Source: Vibrio nitrifigilis
GTDB taxonomy: Bacteria; Pseudomonadota; Gammaproteobacteria; Enterobacterales; Vibrionaceae
DNA length: 64,000 nucleotides
Direction of reading: 5' to 3'
Assembly (NCBI RefSeq): GCF_015686695.1
Contig: NZ_JADPMR010000004.1
Span: 124,001 to 188,000, forward strand
In this document: positions 26,224 to 36,246 of the stretch, one piece after another
Position numbering within the stretch: the stretch's first letter is position 1
Layout of the letters: every line of letters starts with the position of its first letter
Translations under genes and position numbers: made by a program
Notes under the pieces: generated by a model
Told to the model about the DNA's origin: nothing
The model's input: the letters and a program-made list of their open reading frames with translations, nothing else
The model's database searches: none

Positions 26224-27373
26224 AGGACGAGCGCGCTCCTTGGGCTGAGAGTAAATGAGTGATGGTCGTTGCGTTCGAATCCCAAGTGAGTTCCCGTTGA
26301 ACAACGGTTTTTCGTGCTGCCTTACCCAAGCGCTCTGTTAGTTCAGGATCTTGAATTAGGCGTTCTACACACTGTAACAACGTTATATTCTGCGTCTTTT
26401 CGTCAAACAACAAACCGTTCTGCCCATCTTCTAAAAGTTCACCGATATTGGGGGTGTTAGGGGCAATGATGGCTTTACCACTCGCCATATATTCTAATAG
26501 TTTTAGAGGGGAGGCCCATGGCGTCACGGCAGGTTGTAGCGCAATATCTATTTGCGCGAGCCAATATGGCATTTGGTCACGTTCGACCAATCCAGTACTG
26601 TGAAAGTTTTCTGCCATGCCAAGTTTTAACGCTTGAGATTTTAGATCGTTAATAACAGGGCCATCGCCAATGATCAGCAGCATTAAATTTGGGTTGTGTT
26701 GTTCTGCAATTAAATCGAGTACTTTATCCAAATGATGCCATTCACGACAAAATCCGACAAAGCCAACCACCGTTTTATCCAAAAAACGCTGTTCTCTAGG
26801 TTGTTGGGCACCGGTACCAAATCGAGATGGATCAATTCCATTGGGGATCACTGTAATGCGTTCATCGGGAACACCTGCTTGCTTAATATAATTGGCTAAC
26901 ACCTGTGTGACCGGCAAAACGTGGTCGGCATGTCGCCATGTGTAGTGTTCACTCCACTTAGCTAACCAACCGAGTGCTAAGCCTCCATATTTTTTGCGTT
27001 CTTTATAAAGAGGCGAGTTCACCTCTAAAACGAAGGGTAAACGGAAAAGAGATTTTGCCCATATTCCGGCGGGCAAGAATAAATTATAGCGTTCATACAT
27101 CGCATCAGGACGATGTTTTTTTATCGCTATACAAAGCTTAAAAAAGGCCAAAAATGCATAGCCAAATTCCAATAATTCCGCAATGAATTGAGGTAAGGCT
27201 GAGCGAAGAGTAGACATCCACCCGCCGTCACTGCCGAAATCCGAATGTTGTGCGACATCTGGTGCGACAAGAATTACGTCGTGTCCTTGCCGTTTTAACG
27301 CATTAATGATCTCTTCGACGTGAACATATTGACCGTCTTTTGATGCAATGCGATGGTGATAGAGAATTTTCAT
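26213..27373 (-). CDS. GT4 glycosyltransferase
   Basis: A 386-residue GT-B glycosyltransferase. Visible motifs are ILYHHRIASKDGQYVHVEEIINAL at the N-terminus, VIPNGIDPSRF near residue 180, and LLIIGDGPVINDLKSQA with the donor-binding motif PAVTPWASPLKLLEYMASGKAIIAPNTPNI in the C-terminal domain. It probably adds a sugar to the lipid-linked repeat unit. It overlaps the upstream glycosyltransferase gene by four bases (ATGA), indicating translational coupling. Confidence 0.83.
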   Translation of the reverse strand: MKILYHHRIASKDGQYVHVEEIINALKRQGHDVILVAPDVAQHSDFGSDGGWMSTLRSALPQFIAELLEFGYAFLAFFKLCIAIKKHRPDAMYERYNLFLPAGIWAKSLFRLPFVLEVNSPLYKERKKYGGLALGWLAKWSEHYTWRHADHVLPVTQVLANYIKQAGVPDERITVIPNGIDPSRFGTGAQQPREQRFLDKTVVGFVGFCREWHHLDKVLDLIAEQHNPNLMLLIIGDGPVINDLKSQALKLGMAENFHSTGLVERDQMPYWLAQIDIALQPAVTPWASPLKLLEYMASGKAIIAPNTPNIGELLEDGQNGLLFDEKTQNITLLQCVERLIQDPELTERLGKAARKTVVQRELTWDSNATTITHLLSAQGARSSYVQ

Positions 27374-28590
27374 TGGATAATCTCGGCAATAGTTTCTGAA
27401 TCATACTGATGGTTAAGAATGGCATTAAAAATGCTGTATTGAGCTTCTGACGTCGATTGCCACGTAAACTGCTCCGCATATTGTCGAGTATCGAATCGTT
27501 TCGGTAGATGAGTCAGTAGGTGACTTATACCTCGTTGAATGTCGCTCACATTACGTTCGACCAAGACGCCAGCTTGATGATTTTTGACCACTTCTGGAGT
27601 GCCCCAAATATTGGTCGCCACTACCGGCGTGCCACACGCCATCGATTCGAGTAGCACATTGGCCCAGCCTTCTCGGCTTGACGCTAATACAGAAATATCG
27701 GCAGCCGCGTAATATTGGGCCAATTCTTGTTGGCTTAAACTGCCGAGAAATAGAACGCGTGATGCCAAATCAAGTTCTTGCACTAACTTATGCAGTTTCT
27801 TCTCATCAGGGCCGCTTCCAGCAATGAGTAAGGTAATATCAGGTAACGCTTGAATGGCCTCAATAACCAGATGGTGCCCTTTGCGCTCAATGAGATGACC
27901 TGTCGACATGACAATCGATCCTTGTTGGGGCAGTGATAATCGGGCGCGTAATTGTGGTTGTGATGGTTTGTCTTGGTAAGCAAATAGGTTGAGATCAACA
28001 CCATTGCGCAGTGTGCTGACATTCTCTGGGTCAGCGCCTAGTTCGATCATACTTTGGCGGAGTGCTTCACACACTGCCATTGTATGGTCAGCGCGCTGTA
28101 ATACCTGCTGAATTTGCTGCTTTGGTTTAGCAAATTGCGGGATCAAATTGATGTCGGTTCCCCTTGCTGTGACGGTAAATGGTTTGTTGAGTTTTTGGGC
28201 GACCTGTTCAATAGCAACGCCGTCGGGATAAAAATAGTGACCGTCTATTAGATCAAAATCGTAACCACTATCGATGAGTTGTTTCGCTTGGCGAGCAATA
28301 GAGTACGCTAACGTATGTGGTGTCAGTGTCATTCCTATTTTAGGTATGACGAGATAACGTGGGTGATAGACGTCTAAGCCAAAGCGTTTTTCATGATAGG
28401 GCGCTTTAGCAAATTCAGCGTAAGTGCCGAAATAGGAATTTTTAAACGGAAAGTAAGGAACTGGCGCAATCACTTTGGCTTCCACATCGGGGAAGTATTG
28501 TTGTAATTGCCGCAATCGAGTTTCGATAAAAATGCCATTTTTAGGATTGTTGGCAAAGGGAAATAATGTCGTGATTGTAACGATTTTCAT
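27370..28590 (-). CDS. GT4 glycosyltransferase
   Basis: A 406-residue GT-B glycosyltransferase. It starts with IVTITTLFPFANNPKNGIFIETRL, carries VTARGTDINLIPQFA in the N-terminal domain and VSTLRNGVDLNLF, TGHLIERKGHHLVIEAI and SSREGWANVLLESMACGTPVVATN in the C-terminal donor-binding domain. It starts two bases after the stop of the AsnB-like gene. The role is sugar transfer to the growing polymer; donor and linkage cannot be read from sequence. Confidence 0.84.
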   Translation of the reverse strand: MKIVTITTLFPFANNPKNGIFIETRLRQLQQYFPDVEAKVIAPVPYFPFKNSYFGTYAEFAKAPYHEKRFGLDVYHPRYLVIPKIGMTLTPHTLAYSIARQAKQLIDSGYDFDLIDGHYFYPDGVAIEQVAQKLNKPFTVTARGTDINLIPQFAKPKQQIQQVLQRADHTMAVCEALRQSMIELGADPENVSTLRNGVDLNLFAYQDKPSQPQLRARLSLPQQGSIVMSTGHLIERKGHHLVIEAIQALPDITLLIAGSGPDEKKLHKLVQELDLASRVLFLGSLSQQELAQYYAAADISVLASSREGWANVLLESMACGTPVVATNIWGTPEVVKNHQAGVLVERNVSDIQRGISHLLTHLPKRFDTRQYAEQFTWQSTSEAQYSIFNAILNHQYDSETIAEIIQ

Positions 28591-28592
28591 AG

Positions 28593-30476
28593 TTATGCCT
28601 GGCGATTAAGGAATTGACCGAACATGAGTAAACACCAAAGTGCATCACTATGATCACTACGCCCACTCGTATGCTGATGAACAAGTTGCTTCAAGGCCTC
28701 AGGGCGAAAATATCCACAGTCAAACATACGTTCAGATAATACGGTATGTGCCAATTTCTCTTTTAATGGACCTCGAAACCACTGCGCAATCGGAATACTA
28801 AAGCCCATTTTAGGGCGATATAAAATGTTGCTGTCTACATAAGGTTCAAGTGCTTTCTTAAATGCATATTTGCCCTGATTACCATGAATATTAGATTGAT
28901 TATCAATAGAATAGGCCCATTCAATCAGCTTGTGATCCAGTAGAGGGGCTCGAGTTTCGAGAGAATGAACCATGCTAGCTCGGTCTATTTTGGTAAGAAT
29001 GTCGCCAGCCAGCCAAGTTTTAATATCCAGATATTGAATACGTTTGAGTGGGTCTTCCGTTGGTGCGTTCTTAGCGTGATGTTTGATAACTTCTAGTCCG
29101 GAATAACCATTAAGCCGTTTTTGATATTGCGGTGTAAATAACGCCTGACGCTGGTCAGCACGTAAACGGGACATGGTATTTCCATACGCTTCAATCGGGT
29201 CCATCGCTAAAGACTGGAAAGTCGTTTTTGCTCGCAGGAATTGTGGGGCCCAATCGGCTTTAGGGTAAACTTTCCCTAATATGCCAAAAATGGGTTTGCG
29301 TACTGAATAAGGTAATGTTCCCCGTAATTGCTGTTCGGCCATTTGCAAACGGTAACGTCGATAACCAGCAAAAACCTCATCACCGCCATCACCCGTTAAA
29401 GCAACTTTGACCGATTGACGCGCTAATTCACAGACGCGATAGGTAGGAAGCGCTGAGCTATCAGCGAAAGGTTCATCGTATACATCTGTAAGTTTATCAA
29501 TCAAATCATACTCATCGGCCGAAATGACCTTAAGTGTATGATTGGTATGATAACGTTGGGCAATTTGATCTGCATAGTCGCTCTCATCAAAATCACTTTC
29601 ATTAAAGCCAATTGCACACGTGTTAATCGGATCGTCCTGATAATGTGCCATCATGGCAACAACGGCGCTTGAATCGACGCCTCCAGATAGAAACGCACCG
29701 AGAGGTACGTCCGCTAACATACGAATATTAACCGCCGCTTTTAAGTGATCGATCATCGCTTGCTGTGTTTCATCCCAAGATTGGATGTGCTGCGGTGCAG
29801 GTAAATCCCAGTATGCTTGAGGTGTTACTTTGGCATTAGGCGATAATAGAAGGTAGTGGGCCGGTTCGAGTTTAAAGATGTGTTGGTAAGCTGTGTAAGG
29901 GTCTGGTACATACCCGAACATCAAGAACTCTTCTGCCATTTCGTCACGAAGGGTTTTATCGACGTCAGGATGGCCGAGTAACACTTTTAGCTCTGAGCCA
30001 AAGACAATTTGCCCCCGCTGAGTTTTAGAATAATACAGCGGCTTTTTCCCTAAGCGATCACGAGCAATAAACAACTGTTGAGTGTTTTGATCCCACAAGG
30101 CAAAACAAAACATGCCTTGAAAACGCTGTAAGCATTCAACCCCCCACTGTTCCCAAGCGTGCACGATGACTTCCGTGTCTGATAAGGTAGAAAAGGTGTG
30201 GCCACAGTTGGCTAACTCAGTCACTAAGGGTTGGAAGTTATAGATTTCACCATTGAAAACCACGCATACCGATTTAGTTTCATTGAAGACCGGTTGGTGA
30301 CCGCCGGATAAGTCGATAATAGAGAGGCGCCGATGCGCTAAGCCGATATTCTGATCAAAAAAATAGCCTTCATCATCGGGTCCCCGATGGCTCTGTAAGC
30401 GGTTAATGGTTTGCAGCAGCTCAGTATCAATCGGGTGAGCAGTGTGAAGGTTAAAGATCCCTGAAATCCCGCACAT
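28593..30476 (-). CDS. XrtA/PEP-CTERM system amidotransferase, asparagine synthase-like
   Basis: A 627-residue class II glutamine amidotransferase of the AsnB type. The N-terminal nucleophile Cys2 lies in MCGISGIFN, glutaminase motifs are RGPDDEGYF and VFNGEIYNF, and the synthetase domain contains the ATP pyrophosphatase loop LSGGVDSSAV and LTGDGGDEVFAGYRRY. Its length and context match the exosortase A-associated amidotransferase family (TIGR03108). It probably amidates a carboxyl group, such as a uronic acid or an amino acid on the polymer, with ammonia from glutamine. It is separated by two bases from the genes on both sides. Confidence 0.88.
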   Translation of the reverse strand: MCGISGIFNLHTAHPIDTELLQTINRLQSHRGPDDEGYFFDQNIGLAHRRLSIIDLSGGHQPVFNETKSVCVVFNGEIYNFQPLVTELANCGHTFSTLSDTEVIVHAWEQWGVECLQRFQGMFCFALWDQNTQQLFIARDRLGKKPLYYSKTQRGQIVFGSELKVLLGHPDVDKTLRDEMAEEFLMFGYVPDPYTAYQHIFKLEPAHYLLLSPNAKVTPQAYWDLPAPQHIQSWDETQQAMIDHLKAAVNIRMLADVPLGAFLSGGVDSSAVVAMMAHYQDDPINTCAIGFNESDFDESDYADQIAQRYHTNHTLKVISADEYDLIDKLTDVYDEPFADSSALPTYRVCELARQSVKVALTGDGGDEVFAGYRRYRLQMAEQQLRGTLPYSVRKPIFGILGKVYPKADWAPQFLRAKTTFQSLAMDPIEAYGNTMSRLRADQRQALFTPQYQKRLNGYSGLEVIKHHAKNAPTEDPLKRIQYLDIKTWLAGDILTKIDRASMVHSLETRAPLLDHKLIEWAYSIDNQSNIHGNQGKYAFKKALEPYVDSNILYRPKMGFSIPIAQWFRGPLKEKLAHTVLSERMFDCGYFRPEALKQLVHQHTSGRSDHSDALWCLLMFGQFLNRQA

Positions 30477-30478
30477 GT

Positions 30479-31609
30479 CTAATACTCCATTTTGACTGGT
30501 GTTGGCTTATGTGTTTTTGCTAAAGACAGTGGCTTTTCTACCCCAATAAATAGGAGGGTAGAGCTTATCCAAGTCAGAAAAAACACAGGCACAACGAATA
30601 GATAAATTTCCACATCCCATTGATGATGAGCAGGAATAACCATCGCTAAAATAAAAAAGAAAAATTTTAGTGTTAAACCATGAATTAAATAATAGGAATA
30701 GCTCATGTTTCCATAACACCGTAACAGCGGTGAAGAGCACAACTTTGATAACACAGTCCGGGTATCAAAACATGACAAACACGCCAATGAAAATCCGACA
30801 AAAAGCAGTAATAAATCAAAGTACTTCGATACGTTCATTAATTTAAATAGCACTAGAAGCGCAATCGTCACTGGGAAGAACCATGAACTGGTTATCCTGT
30901 GATGATTTTTCCCTGATTGATATATTTCATAGGTCAGCATGCCTGCGATAAAGAGCAACATTTCACTATGAGAATCAAAGCCTAATAATGTAAGTAGGTA
31001 GCCACAACATGCGGCGCTTAATAGAAAGGATATACGATGGAGCCGTGACCATTGCCTTAGCTGTAACACACCAATCATGACGGGAATAAAAAGGTAGAAG
31101 AACAGCTCATAGCTTAAACTCCAACTCACGGTGACTATCGCTTCGATTGGAAACATACCGGGAAGCATGAAAATATTGGCCAACACATAGATAATCCCCT
31201 GCAGCAAATCTGCTGGGAGTTTGCTTTCATGTGGAAAGGCAAAAGAAAGACCGATATAGAGGAACAACACGACGAGAAATGTAGGATAGAGGCGCTGGAT
31301 TCTTCTTTTGATGTAAGGTGTGAAAGGGCGAGCTTTACTGATCAGCATGCCATAAATTAAAAAACCACTAATAATAAAAAAGAGTTCGACCCCTTTGCTG
31401 CCTATATGGCGATAATGTGAAATTAATGCCGATGTTGTGGACTCTTCAATGATCCATGGCGTAAATTGGGCGCAATAGTGAACAACAAATACCATAAAGG
31501 CGGCGATGGCACGAATACCTTCTAGTGGCGCAATGGTTTGATGATGACCATGAGGTACCTCGTACAATGAGAACAGCCGGCGAATTGTGTGAGTCAAAGA
31601 ATCATTCAT
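30479..31609 (-). CDS. Membrane acyltransferase, acyltransferase-3 (OafA/YrhL-like) family
   Basis: A 376-residue polytopic protein with about ten transmembrane helices. The first helix region has APLEGIRAIAAFMVFVVHYC with the conserved catalytic His, followed by GSKGVELFFIISGFLIYGML and RRIQRLYPTFLVVLFLY, the hallmark of the family. Such proteins O-acetylate or otherwise acylate exported polysaccharides in the membrane. AAGGAG lies before the ATG. The gene sits between exosortase and amidotransferase genes in a tightly packed operon. Confidence 0.86.
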   Translation of the reverse strand: MNDSLTHTIRRLFSLYEVPHGHHQTIAPLEGIRAIAAFMVFVVHYCAQFTPWIIEESTTSALISHYRHIGSKGVELFFIISGFLIYGMLISKARPFTPYIKRRIQRLYPTFLVVLFLYIGLSFAFPHESKLPADLLQGIIYVLANIFMLPGMFPIEAIVTVSWSLSYELFFYLFIPVMIGVLQLRQWSRLHRISFLLSAACCGYLLTLLGFDSHSEMLLFIAGMLTYEIYQSGKNHHRITSSWFFPVTIALLVLFKLMNVSKYFDLLLLFVGFSLACLSCFDTRTVLSKLCSSPLLRCYGNMSYSYYLIHGLTLKFFFFILAMVIPAHHQWDVEIYLFVVPVFFLTWISSTLLFIGVEKPLSLAKTHKPTPVKMEY

Positions 31610-31621
31610 GGGTTTGACTCC

Positions 31622-33067
31622 TTATTGCTGCGAGGCTAAATGTTGGGGGGAACTGAGTTGAGATATTGCTTGAATTAGGCTGTTACTGTCGAGGTTAGTA
31701 CTAGAGAATGCGGTCAACTGAGAGACGATAGGTTGACGACTCAATCGGTAGTACAGTTCTAACAACTTAATTTTTATTGGGTTAATTTCGTAGTGGTTAT
31801 TGACCCGATACCAATAAATGATAGTGAAGTAGGTCCCGCGGTGATTAACCAACTGTATCTCATTGGCTTGGTGGTCATTCAGTTGAATCGTGCGTTTATG
31901 ACTTAAGGTCCAATTGTCTTCACTATAAAATTTATTGCGACTACTAATAATTTCGGCATCAGAGGAATGTTGGAAATATTGAGCGACGTAGTATTCGCTA
32001 GTACCATCTTTGGCTCTGGCACGTAGGGCTTGATTTGCCTGCGGGAAATGAATGGTCCAGTTTGAGTCTGTAATTGTTTGATAATGGTCCGGTACAGGTA
32101 TAGGAGTCTTGTCAGTAGTGTCGGATAGGGGCTGCGAAATCAGGTATGACCAAGAGAATGAGACAATAGCAATCGCAACGATAATAGAGTTCACACTGGA
32201 AAGAGAGACGGCTGTATTAGATTTTTGCTCCATATGGATGGTGTTGTTGTTCGTTGTGATGATGTCGTCGCACAACCAGTACGCAATAAAAAATGAGCAG
32301 ATAGTCACCAAACTAAAGAAGAACCAACCGTAAACTAAATGATCAACGCCTGATGCGTATTTCATGTCGATAAAATTACCAATCATGATAATGCCAAAGA
32401 CACGCAACCCATTGGCAATGATTGGAAATACGAACGAGAACACAATAAATAGCCAAAATTTCCAATGCTTTTGGAAGAACACATGCGCAAACAGTGTACC
32501 GAGCGCCAAACTAGCAATAAGAAATCGGATCCCCGAACAGGCTTCTGCCACTTCGAATTGACCTCGGGGTACTGAAATATATAGTCCTTCCCTAAATACC
32601 GGAACACCAAAGAGGCGTAACAGCACAATAGAAATATCGGCAGTAATCTGTTGCAGGAAAGGAATCAGTTCTTCACCAAATGGTACGAGAAAAATTAAAT
32701 AACATATGATGAACCGGTTATTCTTTGCTTGTTGGTGGCCAATTAACGCCCAAATGATCAGCTGTAAAGAGACGACAGCTGCTAAATGCTCAAAGAAGGC
32801 AATGCTGGCTGCTTGGCCCACAACCCAAAGTATGCAGGGGAAGATAAGTAAAACTGCGGGAAGTTTCACCGCTGATAAAGGAATAGTGGCCAAATACTCT
32901 TTCTTTTGCCAGAGTAACCATAAGCAAATAGGAATAATGAGATAACAATGCTCATAGGTGTTGGAATTGTTCCACACATTGATCATATTACCCAGTGACT
33001 GGTAATAGATGGCGAACCAGACGATGAGCGGAATACTGAGGCGTAATACCCACTTATTTAACATCAT
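31622..33067 (-). CDS. xrtA: Exosortase A (XrtA/EpsH) fused to an EpsI domain
   Basis: A 481-residue polytopic inner-membrane cysteine transpeptidase-like enzyme that is thought to cut PEP-CTERM proteins at their sorting signal. About eight helices lie in residues 1-270, with the catalytic set visible: Cys177 in AEACSGIR, Arg222 in NGLRV and His243 in VDHLVYGW. The C-terminal residues (about 290-475) form the periplasmic EpsI domain often fused to XrtA, with QYFQHSSDAEII and FTIIYWYRVN. The start overlaps the upstream glycosyltransferase gene by 14 bases. The substrates in this window are the genes at 1178 and 44734, and probably that at 1. Confidence 0.92.
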   Translation of the reverse strand: MMLNKWVLRLSIPLIVWFAIYYQSLGNMINVWNNSNTYEHCYLIIPICLWLLWQKKEYLATIPLSAVKLPAVLLIFPCILWVVGQAASIAFFEHLAAVVSLQLIIWALIGHQQAKNNRFIICYLIFLVPFGEELIPFLQQITADISIVLLRLFGVPVFREGLYISVPRGQFEVAEACSGIRFLIASLALGTLFAHVFFQKHWKFWLFIVFSFVFPIIANGLRVFGIIMIGNFIDMKYASGVDHLVYGWFFFSLVTICSFFIAYWLCDDIITTNNNTIHMEQKSNTAVSLSSVNSIIVAIAIVSFSWSYLISQPLSDTTDKTPIPVPDHYQTITDSNWTIHFPQANQALRARAKDGTSEYYVAQYFQHSSDAEIISSRNKFYSEDNWTLSHKRTIQLNDHQANEIQLVNHRGTYFTIIYWYRVNNHYEINPIKIKLLELYYRLSRQPIVSQLTAFSSTNLDSNSLIQAISQLSSPQHLASQQ

Positions 33068-34280
33068 TCGAGCCTAAGTAACTTAAAAGCGGTGACAATT
33101 TGGCTGGCCAACTGTAAGTTGCTTCTAACCAAGATCGTGATGGTACCGCTGCATGAAGTCCCAAAGAGAGCTTTTCGATCACCCAATGTGTCATATCGTT
33201 TGGAGAATCAGCAATATACACATCATCTTTAGGATAGTTTTCAATCCCTTCAATCCCCAGCTCGGTGGTAAGCACGGGCTTTTCCATAGCCATGGCTTCC
33301 AAAATTTTATTTTGAATACCCCGAGCGATCTGCATTGGTGCGACAGAGGCTTTGGCATGCAATAAATAAGGGCGTACGTCTTCTACTCGTCCGGTGACGA
33401 CGACGCCAGGAACATTCTGTAATTCAAGAACTTCTTTGGTTGGCGATGAGCCAACAATGTAAAATTTACTGTCGGGGATCGCTTGTTGAACCTCGGGCCA
33501 GATAGTGCGTACAAACCATGCGACAGCATCTGCATTGGCCCAATAATTCATGGCTCCCGTAAACACAATGTAGTTCTGTTCGCTGAGTGGATAGTCTTCA
33601 CTAAGTGCCTGTTTTGCGCTGGGAGAGAAAAATTCACAGTCGATACCATTACTCAGAGTTTGAATCCGGCTCTCTGCGGCATTTTTATCGCCTATCATGT
33701 CGCGAAACAGGTTCGTTTCGTTATCAGAAATAAAACAACTTACGGCAAATTGATTCGCGACATATTTTTCGTATTTCTCTAGTGTGCGATGTTCTCTTTG
33801 ATACACCCAACGCATAATGCCGTGCGTTTTTTCCGCGTATTGGCGCCACTTGTCAGAGTCAATATCCGCAAACTGAATCACTTTATGTAACGGAGGTGTT
33901 GATGTCCCCAATACATATTGCGCCATACAGCCGGAGTAAATAAATGCCTTATGGATATCTTGTGTATTTAAGACCTTTGTTACCCATTGCTGCATTTTAG
34001 GGTGGTAGTAGTAAGGCAAAGTGATGGGCTTACCGGTTATGAAGGCTTGCAGGCCACGTACTTTGGCAAGTTGGCTATTCAAGTTAATAAAAACCGACTC
34101 TTTACAATAACGCTGCACATCTTTGATGTATTGGTGATCAAAGGGGTCATCAATAAAGCAACCTAAGTAAATATCAAAGTGTTCACTGAGAAACTTCAAG
34201 GTGTTGCAAGTCGTGATCTTATCCCCTTTGTTAGCGGGGAACGGAATGCGATGACATAGATACAATAGTTTTTCTTTCAT
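33054..34280 (-). CDS. PEP-CTERM/XrtA-associated glycosyltransferase (Stp1/TIGR03087 type)
   Basis: A 408-residue GT-B glycosyltransferase. The N-terminus LLYLCHRIPFPANKGDKITTCNTL is characteristic of the exosortase-associated family TIGR03087 (Stp1). The C-terminal domain carries VFTGAMNYWANADAVAWFV and ASVAPMQIARGIQNKILEAMAMEKPVLTT, the donor-binding region. It lies directly upstream of xrtA and is translationally coupled to it. It builds the polymer in the cytosol. Confidence 0.87.
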   Translation of the reverse strand: MKEKLLYLCHRIPFPANKGDKITTCNTLKFLSEHFDIYLGCFIDDPFDHQYIKDVQRYCKESVFINLNSQLAKVRGLQAFITGKPITLPYYYHPKMQQWVTKVLNTQDIHKAFIYSGCMAQYVLGTSTPPLHKVIQFADIDSDKWRQYAEKTHGIMRWVYQREHRTLEKYEKYVANQFAVSCFISDNETNLFRDMIGDKNAAESRIQTLSNGIDCEFFSPSAKQALSEDYPLSEQNYIVFTGAMNYWANADAVAWFVRTIWPEVQQAIPDSKFYIVGSSPTKEVLELQNVPGVVVTGRVEDVRPYLLHAKASVAPMQIARGIQNKILEAMAMEKPVLTTELGIEGIENYPKDDVYIADSPNDMTHWVIEKLSLGLHAAVPSRSWLEATYSWPAKLSPLLSYLGSNDVK

Positions 34281-34285
34281 GACCG

Positions 34286-35332
34286 TTACCCCAGATACTT
34301 AGACAGATTAGGACCAATAGCCCGACTAATACTCAATGGCATTCGCTTCCATAAGTCGATAAACAGCTTATATTTGGGGTTATTCGGCGATAGGTTAGGC
34401 ATAGATTCACTTTTCACTAGAGCAATTTTGTAATGCAGCTCTTCCTCCTGCATCCCCCAGTTTTTCTTATAATTGTATGAGCCGGAGTCATTTTTACTGC
34501 GCCCAAAATCAAAGTGGGTTTTACCTTTTTCTTGGGCAAGACACATTAATTGGTAATACATGTAGTCATAGCTTTTCAGTGCTCGTGCTTCAAACTTGCC
34601 GCCGCCGTAATAAGGCAACACACCATCTTTATAGTAAAAACTTAATACGCTAGATACTGGGTTATTATCTTTGTCACGGATAATCAGGGTCTTACATCGG
34701 TCGCCAAATGTCTCTTTTAGCGTGCTAAAAAGCTTTTTATTAAACACTGGTGTTCCCAAATTACGCACGCTTTCGGCGTAGACGTCGTAACAAAGATCGG
34801 GATCATCATGGTTATCCCAGCTCAGCTCATTTTTTAGTGAATGACGTACAACCGCTCTCTGTTTGCGTTTTATCGAAGTTAGTATTTGCTCGGGAGTATC
34901 CTCTATCTCACAAGAAAAGGTTGAGTGATGACAATGGACCTGCCACGGCGATTTAGATTCCCGAAGATAACGATCTCTCAGTTCTACATAATCTACGTTT
35001 AGTTGGCAGCCTAATTCATAAGCACTTGCTTCGAGCTGGTGGCGAATATCATCGTTATCAGCTAAAACTCCGCCGTATACACAAAATGGTGTTGAGATTA
35101 GCGCGTGACCAAAAAGAAAACTTTTCTGTTCGACAAGCGGCAATACACCAACAATTTCACTGTTCCGTGTTGCCATTAAATAGCGGGATTTGTGGCGGAA
35201 AACTTGGGTAATAACCCTGATCCAACCCGAGAGATGAAAGAAGCTTCCATCTTGATGATTATCCACATATTGGTCCCAACGTTCATACTCTGCTGCTGTA
35301 AGAGGTTGAATAGTAACTGTTTGATTCATCAT
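34286..35332 (-). CDS. FemAB family XrtA/PEP-CTERM-associated protein
   Basis: A protein of 348 residues with the double-GNAT FemAB fold, matching the exosortase A-associated FemAB-like family (TIGR03019). Visible segments are WDQYVDNHQDGSFFHLSGW near the N-terminus, TSIKRKQRAVVRHSL in the middle and LPYYGGGKFEARALKSYDYMYYQLM with FDFGRSKNDSGSYNYKKNWG in the C-terminal domain. FemAB proteins transfer an aminoacyl or acyl group. A start at 35356 is open, but an ATG at 35332 lies one base after the upstream stop, so it is preferred. Confidence 0.84.
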   Translation of the reverse strand: MMNQTVTIQPLTAAEYERWDQYVDNHQDGSFFHLSGWIRVITQVFRHKSRYLMATRNSEIVGVLPLVEQKSFLFGHALISTPFCVYGGVLADNDDIRHQLEASAYELGCQLNVDYVELRDRYLRESKSPWQVHCHHSTFSCEIEDTPEQILTSIKRKQRAVVRHSLKNELSWDNHDDPDLCYDVYAESVRNLGTPVFNKKLFSTLKETFGDRCKTLIIRDKDNNPVSSVLSFYYKDGVLPYYGGGKFEARALKSYDYMYYQLMCLAQEKGKTHFDFGRSKNDSGSYNYKKNWGMQEEELHYKIALVKSESMPNLSPNNPKYKLFIDLWKRMPLSISRAIGPNLSKYLG

Positions 35333-35333
35333 A

Positions 35334-36176
35334 TTAGCCGTTGAGTTGGTAAGCATGACTGACTGTGTCCCACTTAAAGTCAGTGAGAAGTTGTTCGAGT
35401 CTGCTCTCCATTCGATTCAGATTTAAATAATGGCGAAAGCGAGATTTAAGGGGGATACCAGCCATGCGGGGTTGCTTATCATCAATCTCCCATGGGTGGA
35501 AATAAAAGCAAAATGGTTGGTTGGTCTGTTCCATAAACTGACTGATTAACCATTGGCTCATTTTGTAAGGGTATAGGCGAAAAAAACCGCCTCCACCGAT
35601 TGGCAGCTTAAACCCGGTACTGGTATTAGTGGGTAGTGGTATTTCTACAATACCTTCTGGGCGACGATATTTTAAACGCGGCCAATCCGGAGCACCATAG
35701 AGATCGCGCTTAACAGGATAGGTACTACTACTGAAAGTAAAACCTACGTCTGCTAAGATTTCAAATACCCACTCGTTATCGGGGTTAACCGAGAAACTTG
35801 GGGCTCTATAGCCATGTACTGCAATCCCCGTCGTATCTTCTAAAAACGATTTAGCGCGATAAACATCTTCACGAAATATTTCTGGTGATTGGGTATTCGC
35901 CCGTTGATGAGCATAGCCATGGCTGGCTAATTCATGGCCTTGCTCAACAATACGTTTCACTAGTTGGGGGCAATGTTCTGCAACCCAACCCAACATAAAA
36001 AATGTGGCTTTAGTTTGGTGCTCGTCAAACAGGGCTAACAATCGATCCGTATTCTGTTCAACTCTTACTTCGTACTTTTTACCCCAATCTGAAAATTTGA
36101 CTTGGTTTTCAAACGCTGCAACTTGAAAGTAGTCTTCTACATCCACGGTCATTGCATTACTGCGTGTTTGAATCAT
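35334..36176 (-). CDS. XrtA system polysaccharide deacetylase
   Basis: A 280-residue NodB-fold deacetylase, matching the exosortase A-associated family TIGR03006. Motif 1 is NAMTVDVEDYF (Asp pair), motif 2 HELASHGYAHQ (metal-binding His residues) and motif 3 GYRAPSFSV. It has no signal peptide. AAGGAG lies upstream of the ATG. It would remove acetyl groups from N-acetylated sugars in the polymer. The product differs from the deacetylase-like protein at 13757, which belongs to another branch. Confidence 0.88.
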   Translation of the reverse strand: MIQTRSNAMTVDVEDYFQVAAFENQVKFSDWGKKYEVRVEQNTDRLLALFDEHQTKATFFMLGWVAEHCPQLVKRIVEQGHELASHGYAHQRANTQSPEIFREDVYRAKSFLEDTTGIAVHGYRAPSFSVNPDNEWVFEILADVGFTFSSSTYPVKRDLYGAPDWPRLKYRRPEGIVEIPLPTNTSTGFKLPIGGGGFFRLYPYKMSQWLISQFMEQTNQPFCFYFHPWEIDDKQPRMAGIPLKSRFRHYLNLNRMESRLEQLLTDFKWDTVSHAYQLNG

Positions 36177-36246
36177 AAGCCCTCACTCCTTGAAAGATTC
36201 TGAACATCTTAAACATTATCGATATTGTGATCGTTGAAATGATGAT